Source of the DNA: Rubrivirga sp046845755
GTDB taxonomy: Bacteria; Bacteroidota; Rhodothermia; Rhodothermales; Rubricoccaceae
Length of the DNA: 64,000 nucleotides
Direction of reading: 5' to 3'
Assembly: GCF_046845755.1 (NCBI RefSeq)
Contig: NZ_CP177357.1
Location: 3,410,001 to 3,474,000, forward strand
Shown: piece by piece, positions 1 through 10,697 of the stretch
Numbering within the stretch: the first letter of the stretch is position 1
Layout of the letters: each line of letters begins with the position of its first letter
Program-made: the position numbers and the translations under genes
The notes under the pieces: generated by a model
The model's input: only the letters and a program-made list of their open reading frames with translations
The model's database searches: none
What the model was told of the DNA's origin: nothing

Positions 1-3000
1 GGGTACGACAGGTAGTCGACGCCGACGGAGGAGATCCCGGCGACCGACGCGCCGGGCGCGTTGACCTCGGGGTCGATGCCCGTGTAGGGCGTGATCACGA
101 ACAGGTTGTTGCCGGTCACGAAGACGCGGGCGTTGCGGATTTGCGGGAGGACGTTGCCCAGGCGGTAGTCGAGCGTGAGCTGGTCGAGGCGCAGGAACGA
201 GGCGTCCTCGATGTAGCGCGAGGAGTACACGCGGGCGGCTTCGATCGACTCGTCGGCCGGGAAGTCGAGGTCGAGGAAGTTGCGGTTGCCGGCCGAGTTG
301 CGGCCGCCGTAGACGAGCGCCGTGTTGTTGAACAGCTCGCGGCCCTGCTCGCCCCGGAAGAAGGCGCGCAGGCCGAAGTCGCCGACGGTGCCGTTGAGGC
401 GGATGCCGTAGGTGAAGTCCGGGCGGGGGCTGCCGAGCTTGACGCGGTCGCCGTCGTCCGGGCTCTGCGTCGTGCCGACGAGCTCGCGCTCGAGCGGGCC
501 GATGACGCCGTCGCCGTCGAGGTCGACCGGGTTGTAGTCGTTGTAGACGGCCGTGCCGTTCTGGAACTCGCCGGTCCACTCGAACCCGTAGAAGACCGGG
601 AACTGCTCGCCCGGGGTGAGGAGGAGCGTCTGGACGTTGCTCTGGCCCTCGCCGGACACGTTGCCCGTCAGGAGCTGGGTCGCGCCGCCGAGGTCGAGGA
701 TCTCGTTCTGGTTGGTGTTGAACGTGAACCCGAGCGTGAAGCTGGCCGCGTCGTTCTCGAACAGGAGCGCGTCGAGCGCGAGGTCGACGCCCGTGTTGCG
801 GAGCGAGCCGACGTTCTGGAGCTGGGTCGAGACGACCGAGGCCAGGATCGGCACCTGCAGGAGCAGGTCGTTGGTCGTGTTCCGGTAGAACTCGACCGAG
901 CCGTAGAGCCGGTCGCTCAGCAGGCGGTAGTCGAGGCCGACCGTGACCTCCTCCTTCTCCTCCCACTGGAGGTCGGGGTTGGCGAGCTGTGTCGGGGCGT
1001 AGCCCGGCACGATGACGCCGTTGAGGACGGCCGAGTTGGCCGGGTTGGCGCCGAGCAGCGGCAGGAACAGGTAGTCGCCGATGGCCTGGTTGCCGACGAC
1101 GCCGTAGCCGGCGCGCAGGCGCAAGTCGGTGACGGCCGTGCCGCCGTCGAAGAACGGCTCCTCGGTGATGCGCCAGGCACCCGAGACGGCCGGGAAGAGG
1201 GCGTACCGGTTGTCCTCCGAAAAGCGCGAGGACCCGTCGTAGCGGAGCGAGCCCGTCAGGTAGTAGCGGTCGCCGTAGTTGAGGTTCGTCCGGGTAAAGA
1301 ACGACGCCAGCAGGTTCTCCCCGCGGTACGAGAAGGTGCCCGGCCCGGCGGCGTTGCCGTTGACCTGGATGAGCGCGCCCGACTGCAACAGGTCGTCGGC
1401 CGTCACGTCGGTCACGAAGCCCGAGGCCTGGACCGAGGTCTCGCTGACGTTGAACGACTGGTACTCGTAGCCGCCCAGGATGTCGAAGTTGGTGTCCTGG
1501 CCCAGGCGCGAGGCGTAGGTCAGGTAGGTCGACAGCGTCGCCGAGGTCCGCTCCAGCGTCCGCCGGTAGCCGGAGCCGCCGTTCGTGGTGGCGCTGGCGT
1601 AGGGCTCGCCGAGCGGGCTGGCGCCCGGGATGTACGAGCGGCGCGTGCCGACCGAGCGGTCGCCGCCGACGTTGAGCGAGGCCGTGAGCCCGTCGACCAG
1701 CTCGAGCTCGGCCGAGATGTTGCCGAGCGTCCGGACGGTCCGGGCCGTCTCGTCGATCTGCTCGGCGAGCGCGACCGGGTTGCGGAACGAGCGCTGGTTG
1801 GGGACCTCGTAGAACCCGTCGCCCGACGCGTCCGAGTAGATCGGGGCGACCGGGCGGTACTGCAGGGCGTTCTGGAACAGGCCGCCCTCGAACCCGCCGA
1901 CGTCGTTGGCCGGGACGAAGTCGTCGTCGGTCAGCGCGGACGTCAGGTTGAGGCCGAGCCGGAGCTTGTTGTCGAACAGCTGGTTGTTGGCGTTGAGCCG
2001 CGCGGTCACGCGCTCCAGGCCCGACGAGATCACGATGCCCTGCTGGTCGAGGTAGCTGAGGCTGGCGCGGTACTGCGTCGTCGGGGTGCCGCCGCCGAAC
2101 GACAGGTTGTGCGACTGCGAGACGGCCGTCCGGAAGATGGCGTCGACAAAGTCGGAGTTCGTGTTGTTGAAGTCGATCGAGCCGTCCGGCCCGGCGAGCG
2201 CGCCGGCCCCGAAGATGCTGGCGTTCTGGGTCACGAAGGAGCGGTACTCGTCGCCCGTGAGCACGTCGTAGTTGTTGGACGCCGACGAGAACGAGGTCGT
2301 GCCCTCGTAGTCGACCGAGACCTGGCCCGAGGCCCCGTTCTTGGTCGTGATCAGCACGACGCCGTTCGCGCCGCGCGAGCCGTAGATGGCCGTCGCCGAG
2401 GCGTCCTTGAGGACGGTCATCGACGCGATGTCGTTCGGGTTGATGAGCGTGAGCGGGTTGCGCGGGGGGCCGTTCGAGGCCTCACCGGCGCCGCCGGGCG
2501 TCACGTTGTCGTTCGAGATCGGGATCCCGTCGATGACGTAGAGCGGCTCGTTCGAGGCCGTGATCGACGTGCCGCCGCGGATCCGGACGGACACGTTCGC
2601 GCCCGGCTCGCCGCCGTTCTCGATCACGTTGACGCCGGCCACGCGGCCCTCCAGGAAGTCGGTCGGCGCGCTGATGAGCCCTTCGTTGGCGTCGTCGATG
2701 TCGACCGTCGAGACCGAGGCCGTGACGTCGCCGCGGCGCTGCGTCCCGTAGCCGACCACGACGACGTCGTCCAGGATGTTGGAGTCCTCGGCGAGCGCGA
2801 CGTCGATGACGGAGCGGCTGCCGACGGTCTCGACGTGCTCGACGTAGCCGAGGAAGCGGTAGACGAGCACGGCGTCCGGGCCGTCGACCGCGATCGAGTA
2901 CTCGCCGTCGATGTTCGTCGCGGCCCCCCGGGTCGTGCCCTGGATGATGACGTTGACGAAGGGGAGGGTGTCGCCCGAGTTGGCATCGGTCACGGTGCCG

Positions 3001-3089
3001 GTGACCGTCCGCGACTGGGCGGTGGCATCCGGCGTTCCGAGCGTCAGCAGGAGGGCGGCCAGCCCGAGGAGGGTAGCGATCCGACTCAT
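1..3089 (-). CDS. SusC/RagA-type TonB-linked outer membrane receptor (3' end cut by window edge)
   Basis: TonB-dependent outer-membrane channel of the SusC/RagA class, which imports glycans or peptides together with a SusD-like lipoprotein. The start at 3089 gives a signal peptide ending near Ala24 (ATAQ). A carboxypeptidase-regulatory-like beta-sandwich follows (about 28-105), then the SusC-specific junction VVVGYGTQRRGDV and a plug domain with IRGG, YVIDGIP and YGSRGANGVVLITTK, then the long beta-barrel. The last visible residues are VGVDYLSYP; SusC proteins usually stop 15-20 residues after such a motif, so only a short tail is missing. No SusD partner lies upstream; it would be expected beyond the left edge. 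LacI-type operators and a dinucleotide repeat precede the gene. The substrate cannot be read from the sequence, although a debranching-enzyme-like glycosidase nearby suggests alpha-glucans. Confidence 0.95.
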   Translation of the reverse strand, partial: MSRIATLLGLAALLLTLGTPDATAQSRTVTGTVTDANSGDTLPFVNVIIQGTTRGAATNIDGEYSIAVDGPDAVLVYRFLGYVEHVETVGSRSVIDVALAEDSNILDDVVVVGYGTQRRGDVTASVSTVDIDDANEGLISAPTDFLEGRVAGVNVIENGGEPGANVSVRIRGGTSITASNEPLYVIDGIPISNDNVTPGGAGEASNGPPRNPLTLINPNDIASMTVLKDASATAIYGSRGANGVVLITTKNGASGQVSVDYEGTTSFSSASNNYDVLTGDEYRSFVTQNASIFGAGALAGPDGSIDFNNTNSDFVDAIFRTAVSQSHNLSFGGGTPTTQYRASLSYLDQQGIVISSGLERVTARLNANNQLFDNKLRLGLNLTSALTDDDFVPANDVGGFEGGLFQNALQYRPVAPIYSDASGDGFYEVPNQRSFRNPVALAEQIDETARTVRTLGNISAELELVDGLTASLNVGGDRSVGTRRSYIPGASPLGEPYASATTNGGSGYRRTLERTSATLSTYLTYASRLGQDTNFDILGGYEYQSFNVSETSVQASGFVTDVTADDLLQSGALIQVNGNAAGPGTFSYRGENLLASFFTRTNLNYGDRYYLTGSLRYDGSSRFSEDNRYALFPAVSGAWRITEEPFFDGGTAVTDLRLRAGYGVVGNQAIGDYLFLPLLGANPANSAVLNGVIVPGYAPTQLANPDLQWEEKEEVTVGLDYRLLSDRLYGSVEFYRNTTNDLLLQVPILASVVSTQLQNVGSLRNTGVDLALDALLFENDAASFTLGFTFNTNQNEILDLGGATQLLTGNVSGEGQSNVQTLLLTPGEQFPVFYGFEWTGEFQNGTAVYNDYNPVDLDGDGVIGPLERELVGTTQSPDDGDRVKLGSPRPDFTYGIRLNGTVGDFGLRAFFRGEQGRELFNNTALVYGGRNSAGNRNFLDLDFPADESIEAARVYSSRYIEDASFLRLDQLTLDYRLGNVLPQIRNARVFVTGNNLFVITPYTGIDPEVNAPGASVAGISSVGVDYLSY

Positions 3090-3100
3090 CTGGAGTGTGG

Positions 3101-3115
3101 TGTGTGTGTGTGTGT
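3101..3115 (-). repeat. (CA)n microsatellite in the susC-like leader
   Basis: The coding strand carries an uninterrupted CA dinucleotide run of about seven units, ending some 11 bases before the ATG at 3089. It lies between the presumed promoter and the start codon. It could act as an unstructured leader that helps translation, or as a slippage-prone tract that changes leader length. Confidence 0.7.
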
Positions 3116-3133
3116 CCGCGCGAGCGCCGCGCC

Positions 3134-3141
3134 CCAGCGTA
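3134..3141 (-). promoter_or_regulatory. possible -7 element of the susC-like gene
   Basis: TACGCTGG on the minus strand resembles the TAnnTTGG element found before other genes here, with one mismatch. It would give a leader of about 40 bases containing the CA repeat. The nearest LacI-type site lies 12 bases upstream, where a repressor would block polymerase. Confidence 0.35.
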
Positions 3142-3152
3142 CCAGGGGCCTT

Positions 3153-3166
3153 CGGAAGCGCTATCG
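3153..3166. promoter_or_regulatory. weak third LacI-type site
   Basis: CGGAAGCGCTATCG keeps the central AAGCGCT core of the two better sites upstream but deviates from TGNAANCGNTTNCA at three positions. Its place next to the presumed -7 element is the main reason to list it. Confidence 0.35.
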
Positions 3167-3200
3167 GTCAGAGAAGAGGTTAACGGCTCGACAATCGCTG

Positions 3201-3214
3201 TGCAACCGCTTACA
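3201..3214. promoter_or_regulatory. LacI-family operator (exact cre-like consensus)
   Basis: TGCAACCGCTTACA matches the LacI/CcpA-type consensus TGNAANCGNTTNCA at every fixed position. It lies 112 bases upstream of the susC-like start. LacI-family regulators commonly control SusCD-type loci in high-GC Bacteroidota relatives; no LacI gene is in the window. Confidence 0.6.
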
Positions 3215-3283
3215 TCCGCCATTCCAAGCCGAAACGCCGCCTTGCCGGGGACAAAGGGGGCCTTGCACGTGCCGTGCTCGGGC

Positions 3284-3297
3284 CGGAAGCGCTTCCA
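3284..3297. promoter_or_regulatory. LacI-family operator, palindromic
   Basis: CGGAAGCGCTTCCA contains the perfect palindrome GGAAGCGCTTCC and fits TGNAANCGNTTNCA except at the first base. Its centre is 83 bases from that of the exact site at 3201-3214, close to eight helical turns, which would allow DNA looping by a tetrameric or paired repressor. Confidence 0.55.
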
Positions 3298-3336
3298 TAA
3301 TCTTCACTGTGGCAGGGGCAATTTTCTGCGTCCGCG

Positions 3337-3765
3337 CTACCCGTCGGCCGGGGCCGGCGGGCGGAGGGTGGTGATGACGACGACGCCGTTCGCCCCCCGA
3401 GCGCCGTAGATCGCCGTGTCGCTGGCGTTCTTGAGCACGCGGATCGACTCGACGTCGCGAGGGTTGAGCCCGTCGAGCGCGCCGTCGAGGCCGAGGGGGA
3501 GCGCGACGCCGTCGACCACGAAGAGCGGGTCGGCGTTGCTGTTGCCGAAGGAGTCGGCGCCCCGGATGCGGATGGCGAAGCTGGAGCCCTGCTGGATGAC
3601 CTGGACCCCGGCGACCTGCCCGCGGAGCATCGCCTCGATGCGCTGGAGGTCGCGCCGCTCGATGTCGTCGCCCTCGATCACGTCGGGGTCGCTCGCCTCA
3701 CGCACGCCATTCCCAGACCCGCAGCCGGCGACGAGGAGGGCGGCAAGGACGAGGGCAACACGCAT
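3337..3765 (-). CDS. lipoprotein consisting only of a TonB-receptor plug-like domain
   Basis: A 142-residue lipoprotein with lipobox LLVAGC (Cys15). After a short linker it holds a stand-alone plug domain with QVIQQGSSFAIRIRGAD, PLFVVDGVALPLG, LNPRDVESIRVLKNAS and IYGARGANGVVVITT. These are the same landmarks as in the adjacent SusC-like receptor, but no beta-barrel follows and the frame ends cleanly. Stand-alone plug lipoproteins of this kind recur in Bacteroidota; their role is unsettled. It could be a receptor-derived decoy or signalling partner, or a stabilised fragment. A TAnnTTG element 21 bases upstream supports the start and independent expression. Confidence 0.85.
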   Translation of the reverse strand: MRVALVLAALLVAGCGSGNGVREASDPDVIEGDDIERRDLQRIEAMLRGQVAGVQVIQQGSSFAIRIRGADSFGNSNADPLFVVDGVALPLGLDGALDGLNPRDVESIRVLKNASDTAIYGARGANGVVVITTLRPPAPADG

Positions 3766-3786
3766 GGCGGCAGCGGAGATGCCCCG

Positions 3787-3794
3787 TCAATGTA
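3787..3794 (-). promoter_or_regulatory. -7 promoter element of the plug lipoprotein
   Basis: TACATTGA on the minus strand, 21 bases before the ATG at 3765, matches the TAnnTTG pattern at the same spacing as before other genes in this window. Confidence 0.5.
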
Positions 3795-3835
3795 GGGGAT
3801 CGCCGGTCGCCCCCCAAGGCCCTCCGGCGGCCCCC

Positions 3836-6058
<2,223 letters not shown>

Positions 6059-6063
6059 CGGCG

Positions 6064-6071
6064 CCAACCTA
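6064..6071 (-). promoter_or_regulatory. -7 promoter element, nearly leaderless
   Basis: TAGGTTGG on the minus strand ends five bases before the ATG at 6058. With initiation a few bases after the box, the transcript would begin at or next to the start codon. Confidence 0.5.
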
Positions 6072-6120
6072 GCGCGGGCGCGGAGCGACACCGAGTGCCC
6101 GCGCGCCCCTGAGGGCGCCG

Positions 6121-8817
6121 CTACCGGAGCGGGACGACGATCTCGCGGCGGACGTACCCGGACCGGTCTGGCGGGCCGTCGAACGAGAGCAGGAGGTCGG
6201 TGGCCACGCCGCGTGCACGATCGGCCGCCGAGGGCTCGATCGAGGCCACGCCCTGGGACCGGAGGGCCTCGGTGTCCGTATCCCGGTCGGTCCAAACCGC
6301 AAGCGCATAGGTCTGGCCACTACGCCCCTCGACGGTCAGACGGAGCGCGCCTTCAGAGGCGACGGACCGGAGCACGCGGAGTTGGCGGCTGACGTCGCCC
6401 GGCTCCGCCGGCTCGTAGCGGATCGCCACGTCGGTGCCGGCGCGCGCCAGTTCGACGACGACCCAGGACGTGCTCGCGGGCGCGAACTGGAGCGTCGCCC
6501 GCTGCACGTCGCCCTGGCGGTCGACCTCGAACGGCACCTCGACCCCGTCCACGGTCACCCGCGAGACGACGGCGTCGAGCGGGAGCGCGGGGGCGACCTC
6601 GACAGTCGAACCCGCGAGCCCATCGATCTGGACGCGGAGTTCGCCGGAACGACGCGAGACCAGAAGCCCAAACGTGCCGTCGCCAGCGGGCGCGTTCCGA
6701 ACGCGAACGCGGTCCCAGTCGATGGGCAGGCTGGGCGCAATGCGGACGTGGCGCCCGCCGTCGGCGACCTCGATGCCGAGCAGCCCGCGGACGACGGGCG
6801 TGGCGACCATCGCCTCCGACCAGATCTGGTGGTGGCTCGACCGCCCGAACGCCGTGTTGTAGTCGCCCGAGAGCAGCTCGGTGACGTAGCCGAGCGCGTC
6901 CTGCCGCGTCAGCAGCGCGTTCGCATACAACGCCTGGGCGCCGACGTGGGGGCGGCCGTAGCGGTAGGCGCCCATCGAGGTCCACCCGCCGAAGAGGGCC
7001 CAGACCGAGCCGTTGTGGTAGCTCAGCGGGTCGTAGAGCGCGCTGTTCTTGTCCAGGATGCGCGCGCCCCAGTCGGTCGCGATGCCGGCGGCGCCGAACG
7101 CGGTGACGGCGCGTTGGGCGCGGGCGTCGTCGAGGAGCCCCCACCAGAGAGGGACGCCCTGCATGGCGGTGTTCTCGCGGATCACGCCGAGGTCGCCGAG
7201 GTCGCGGTTGCTGGCGTCGAGGAAGCGGTCCTGCTCGCGCAAGTCGGCATCGGTGATGGGGCCGCGGCGCTCGCCGAGTGTGGGCGCGCCGGGGAAGGCG
7301 GTGGCGACGGCGTAGAACCCGTCGGCGTCGTGCCAGAAGGCCTCTTCGGCCGCGGCGCGCGTGGTCTCGGCGAGCCCGTGGGCGCGGGCGGCGGCGCCCG
7401 CGTCGCCCAGCGCGTCGGCGAGGTCGGCGAGGTCGCGGGCGGCCTGCACGAAGAGGCCCTGGAGGTAGAGCGTCTCGTGGGGCGGGTACAGTGCGCCGCC
7501 CTCGACCCAGCCGTGACCGACGCCCGTGTTCTCGACGAGCCCGTTGCCGTCGGTGTCGGTCGCGGCGGTAAACGCGAGGGCGCGCTGGGCGGCGGGCCAG
7601 TGCTCGCGTACGAAGGCGAGGTCGCCGGTCTGGCGCCAGTAGTCGGCCAGGACGATCACGAAGAGCGGCGTCGCGTCGGCGCTCGCCCACGGGTACGGGT
7701 AGTCCTCGAACCAATTCAGAAACGCGGCGGACTGGCTGATCTCGTGGGGGACCTTGCCGCCGGCGCGCTGGAACTGCGCCAGAAAGCCCAGCGCCGCGCG
7801 CGTCGTCTCGTAGTCGCCGACGGCGGTCGTGGCGAGGGCGGTCCACAGGGCGTCGCGGCCGAAAAACCACGCGAAGCCGGGCCGCTCGGAGTTGCCCGAC
7901 GTCCGGTACCCGGCGACGAGCCCGGTCCCGAGGTCGGGGTTGGTGGCGACGCCCTTGTCCATGCCCACCTTGGCCCAGGCGAACGCCTCGTCGAGCCGGT
8001 CGTCGGGCGTGTCGATCCGCATCGTCTCGTCGAGCCGCCGGTAGTGCGCCGCCGTCGCCTCGAACTGCGCAGGGACGGTGGCCAGCAGCCGGTCGTAGAC
8101 GGCCTCGGCGTCGGCGCGGCCCGTCGTGCTAGCCGTGACGACGATGGGGATCAGAAAGTCGCGCGCCACCTCGGGCGAGACCGTCATCTCGAACCGGTTC
8201 GGCAGGTCCTGGGGCTCCTCCTGATAGGGCTGCACCGACACGTCGACCGCCAGCGGGCTCCCCACGATCCCGTAGAAGCGCTGCGTCTCCTCGCCCGTGA
8301 AGTAGCGGCCCCGCTCGGCGTCGAAGCCGACGAAGCCGGTCATCAGCCCGGCCGGCCACATCAGGCCGAGGTCCGGCGTGAAGGCCATCGAGACCGTCAG
8401 CGGCCGGAGCGCGTCGACGTCGAGGAGCATCACGATGCCGGGCTCGTCGATGGGCGCCAGGATCGTCTGGCGGACGGTGAACGCGGGGTGCGTGTAGACC
8501 AGCGTCGTGGCCTCGGGGCGGACCTCGATGCGCCGCATGATCTGGAGCCCGTCCGACGGCACGGGGTAGTCCTCCAGGTTGAACGTCAGCCGGGCGTCCT
8601 CCAACACCTTGAGCGGGTAGACCCAGGCCTCGAACGGGCGGTTCTCGTAGCCGAAGACGGCGGCGCGGCGGCCGACCACGTCGAAAAAGGCGCCGGTCGT
8701 CGTCGTCCGCTCCAAGAGGGGCCCGCTCTCGGGGAACGCGAACCGGGGCACCAGTCCGTCGGTGCTCTGGGCGCTGGCGGCGGCCGCGAGCAGGGCGAGG
8801 AGGAGGAGGGCGCGCAT
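6121..8817 (-). CDS. exported glycoside hydrolase resembling glycogen-debranching enzymes
   Basis: An 898-residue protein with a signal peptide (MRALLLLALLAAAASAQ). The middle resembles the (alpha/alpha)6-barrel of amylo-alpha-1,6-glucosidase-like enzymes, with the FAWFFGRDALW segment, the KVPHEI segment, and a barrel running to YNTAFGRSSHHQIWSEAMV. The region before the barrel looks like a beta-sandwich domain and about 200 residues after it look like beta-sandwich domains as well. Expected activity is hydrolysis of alpha-linked glucan oligomers outside the cytoplasm; a trehalase- or GH63-like specificity is an alternative. It sits 62 bases upstream of the FG-GAP lipoprotein, in the same direction as the SusC-like receptor. 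Start 8817 was chosen over an in-frame ATG 13 codons upstream because only it begins with the signal peptide. Confidence 0.85.
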   Translation of the reverse strand: MRALLLLALLAAAASAQSTDGLVPRFAFPESGPLLERTTTTGAFFDVVGRRAAVFGYENRPFEAWVYPLKVLEDARLTFNLEDYPVPSDGLQIMRRIEVRPEATTLVYTHPAFTVRQTILAPIDEPGIVMLLDVDALRPLTVSMAFTPDLGLMWPAGLMTGFVGFDAERGRYFTGEETQRFYGIVGSPLAVDVSVQPYQEEPQDLPNRFEMTVSPEVARDFLIPIVVTASTTGRADAEAVYDRLLATVPAQFEATAAHYRRLDETMRIDTPDDRLDEAFAWAKVGMDKGVATNPDLGTGLVAGYRTSGNSERPGFAWFFGRDALWTALATTAVGDYETTRAALGFLAQFQRAGGKVPHEISQSAAFLNWFEDYPYPWASADATPLFVIVLADYWRQTGDLAFVREHWPAAQRALAFTAATDTDGNGLVENTGVGHGWVEGGALYPPHETLYLQGLFVQAARDLADLADALGDAGAAARAHGLAETTRAAAEEAFWHDADGFYAVATAFPGAPTLGERRGPITDADLREQDRFLDASNRDLGDLGVIRENTAMQGVPLWWGLLDDARAQRAVTAFGAAGIATDWGARILDKNSALYDPLSYHNGSVWALFGGWTSMGAYRYGRPHVGAQALYANALLTRQDALGYVTELLSGDYNTAFGRSSHHQIWSEAMVATPVVRGLLGIEVADGGRHVRIAPSLPIDWDRVRVRNAPAGDGTFGLLVSRRSGELRVQIDGLAGSTVEVAPALPLDAVVSRVTVDGVEVPFEVDRQGDVQRATLQFAPASTSWVVVELARAGTDVAIRYEPAEPGDVSRQLRVLRSVASEGALRLTVEGRSGQTYALAVWTDRDTDTEALRSQGVASIEPSAADRARGVATDLLLSFDGPPDRSGYVRREIVVPLR

Positions 8818-8838
8818 CGCAGGGGGCGGTGGGGGCCG

Positions 8839-8846
8839 CCAAGCTA
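8839..8846 (-). promoter_or_regulatory. -7 promoter element of the glycosidase gene
   Basis: TAGCTTGG on the minus strand lies 21 bases before the ATG at 8817, the commonest spacing of this element in the window. Confidence 0.5.
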
Positions 8847-8877
8847 TTCCGTCCACCTCGACCGCGCGGGCGAGCGG

Positions 8878-10239
8878 CTATGGCGCGGCGTCGAGGGCGG
8901 CCCGGATCTCCTTCAGCGCGACGGTCCGGCGCCCCGTCGACGGGTGGACGAAGAACGTGCCGTCGGCCCCCACCAGGAACTTGGCGGGGTACCCGCCGAC
9001 GCCGAAGGCGCTCGCGAGCGGCCGGTCGGGGTCGTCGTGGAGGACCGGGTAGTCGACGCCGTGGTCGACCATAAAGGCCCGGACCCCGTCGACATCCTGG
9101 CCCCCCGTGACGGCGTCGACGTTGATCGAGACGAACGCGATTCGGTCGCCGTAGTCGGCCACGAGCGCCTGGAGGTGAGGGATCTCCGCGATGCACGGGC
9201 CGCACCATGTCGCCCACAGGTCAACCACGACCGTCCGCCCTCGCAGGCCGGCGAGGTCGACGGGCTGGCCGGTCTGGAGGTCGGTGTAGGTGCCCGCGAG
9301 CGGGGCGGCGGCGTCGGAAGGGACGAGCGGGGCGAGGTCGGTGCCGGTCATCCGGACGAAGCGGTCCGGCCCCTGCTCGGGCGACGCCTGGGCGTACCAC
9401 GCCGCGAGCGTGTCGGGCGCGAGGTCGACTGCCGAGAAGCTCCGGGCGGCGAGGTCGAGGGTGGCGAGGGCGTAGTCGTCCGCACCGGCCTCGTCGTAGG
9501 TCCGCCAGACGGCCTCCGCGAGCGGGACGAGGTAGTCCGGCTCCACCGCGCGCGTGGTGGCCGCGGCGAGTCCGGCGAACGCGGCGTCGAGGGCGCCTTG
9601 CGCGACGTCCTCGCGGATGGCGTACAGCGGGGCGTTGTCGGCGAGAAACTGCCGAGCCCTCGTCACCTTGCTTTCCACGTCGTCGTTGGGGACGGCACCG
9701 GCGTCGAGGTACGACTGGTAGAGCGCCGGTGCGGACCGGAGCGCCGGCCCCAGCGCGGCCCACTGCTCAGCGTCGAGATCGCACCGGAACGCGAGCGGGC
9801 CGCCCACATAATTGTGCCCCCAGAAGATGAGCGGGGCGTGGGCGACGTCGACCTCCCGGACGCGCTCGAGGTCGGCGAGGAAGGCGGGGACGACGAACTC
9901 GGTGTAGGCCCGGCACTCCGTCGCCTCGGGGAGGGGGGCCTCGGCCAGCGAGTACACCGTTTTGAGGAGCCACAGCGACACGTAGGGGTTGAGTTGCCCG
10001 ACCAACGGGTCCTCCCCTGCCGCCTCGGCGGCCCATACTGTAGCCGCGCTGCCTATCAATGCGTCGACCTCGGCGTCGGAAGTCGGGAGAGGGTCGTCCG
10101 CCCGGGCGCGGAGGAAGTCGACAAGGGCGACCTGCTGGCGAAGGTTCCGGTTGAGGAACGTCGTGTCGATGTCGGCGCTCTGCGCGGACGCGGGGGCGGC
10201 GAGCGCGAGAACGAGGGCGAGAGGCAGAAGACGTCGCAT
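8878..10239 (-). CDS. exported TlpA/ResA-like thioredoxin with long N-terminal domain
   Basis: A 453-residue protein with a signal peptide ending near Ala19. Residues about 25-310 form an alpha-helical domain I do not recognise. The C-terminal 140 residues are a TlpA-like thioredoxin fold with WCGPC at 345-349 and the cis-proline loop GGYPAKFLV. Such proteins usually exchange disulfides in the periplasm on a specific client; the helical domain may be that client-binding part. In Bacteroidota, proteins of this architecture are common beside carbohydrate loci. An in-frame ATG four codons upstream (10251) is an equally possible start. No clear -7 element was found. Confidence 0.88.
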   Translation of the reverse strand: MRRLLPLALVLALAAPASAQSADIDTTFLNRNLRQQVALVDFLRARADDPLPTSDAEVDALIGSAATVWAAEAAGEDPLVGQLNPYVSLWLLKTVYSLAEAPLPEATECRAYTEFVVPAFLADLERVREVDVAHAPLIFWGHNYVGGPLAFRCDLDAEQWAALGPALRSAPALYQSYLDAGAVPNDDVESKVTRARQFLADNAPLYAIREDVAQGALDAAFAGLAAATTRAVEPDYLVPLAEAVWRTYDEAGADDYALATLDLAARSFSAVDLAPDTLAAWYAQASPEQGPDRFVRMTGTDLAPLVPSDAAAPLAGTYTDLQTGQPVDLAGLRGRTVVVDLWATWCGPCIAEIPHLQALVADYGDRIAFVSINVDAVTGGQDVDGVRAFMVDHGVDYPVLHDDPDRPLASAFGVGGYPAKFLVGADGTFFVHPSTGRRTVALKEIRAALDAAP

Positions 10240-10382
10240 GGCAGGAAGCATGGTGTTCCGAGCAGAAGGATAACGGGGCGTGGGACGCCGACTCCATCCC
10301 AAATCGGAGACCCACGCGCGCAGGTCGCCGCCGTGGCGTTCCGGCCGCTCTTGGAGGACGGCTGGGCGGCCGCGGACGGCGC

Positions 10383-10697
10383 CTAGCGCGTCAGGCGGAC
10401 GAGCGCGCCGACGAGCGCCGCGAGCGCGGGGGTCGGAGGCGCGCCGGCCCACGAGACGGACCGGCCGCCGATCACGAGCGTGGTGACGACGGCGCCCTGG
10501 GCGGGTGGCCTCGCGTCGAGATCGACGGCCGCCGCCAGCCGGTCGAGGGCGCGACGGTCGCAAGCGGTGAGCCGCCCCGAGCGGCGCCCGCCGGTGACGT
10601 AGCCGCCGTGCTCGGCGGTGTAGCAGCCCTCGGCGTCGACGGCGACCTCGGACTGCGCGTCGTACTCGCCGGACTGGCGGAGCGCGAGCTGGGTCAC
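10383..10697 (-). CDS. small third gene of the toxin-antitoxin operon, function unknown
   Basis: A 104-residue protein with a GTG start that overlaps the hepT stop by four bases (GTGA), so it is probably translated by coupling. The pattern is a beta-strand with QSGEYDA, a helix TACDRRALDRLAAAVDL, a strand VVTTLVIGGRSVSW and a C-terminal helix ending ALVRLTR. This order faintly recalls small emfourin-type inhibitor domains, but the similarity is weak and I do not assign a function. It has no signal peptide or membrane segment. MntA/HepT pairs are normally two-gene modules, so a coupled third gene is unusual. Confidence 0.7.
   Translation of the reverse strand: MTQLALRQSGEYDAQSEVAVDAEGCYTAEHGGYVTGGRRSGRLTACDRRALDRLAAAVDLDARPPAQGAVVTTLVIGGRSVSWAGAPPTPALAALVGALVRLTR

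Noticed and set aside
141..3374. 1077-codon open frame on the plus strand opposite the SusC-like gene
   Set aside because: It is antisense to a fully convincing receptor, rich in Val/Arg/Glu/Ala repeats typical of frames mirrored in high-GC DNA, and has no domain.
6072..6110. Short inverted repeat GCGCGGGC/GCCCGCGC upstream of the FG-GAP gene as a terminator
   Set aside because: The stem is only eight bases in very GC-rich DNA, where such repeats are expected by chance.
6382..10386. 1334-codon open frame on the plus strand
   Set aside because: It runs opposite two genes with signal peptides and catalytic motifs; the sequence is low-complexity Arg/Val/Glu without recognisable features.
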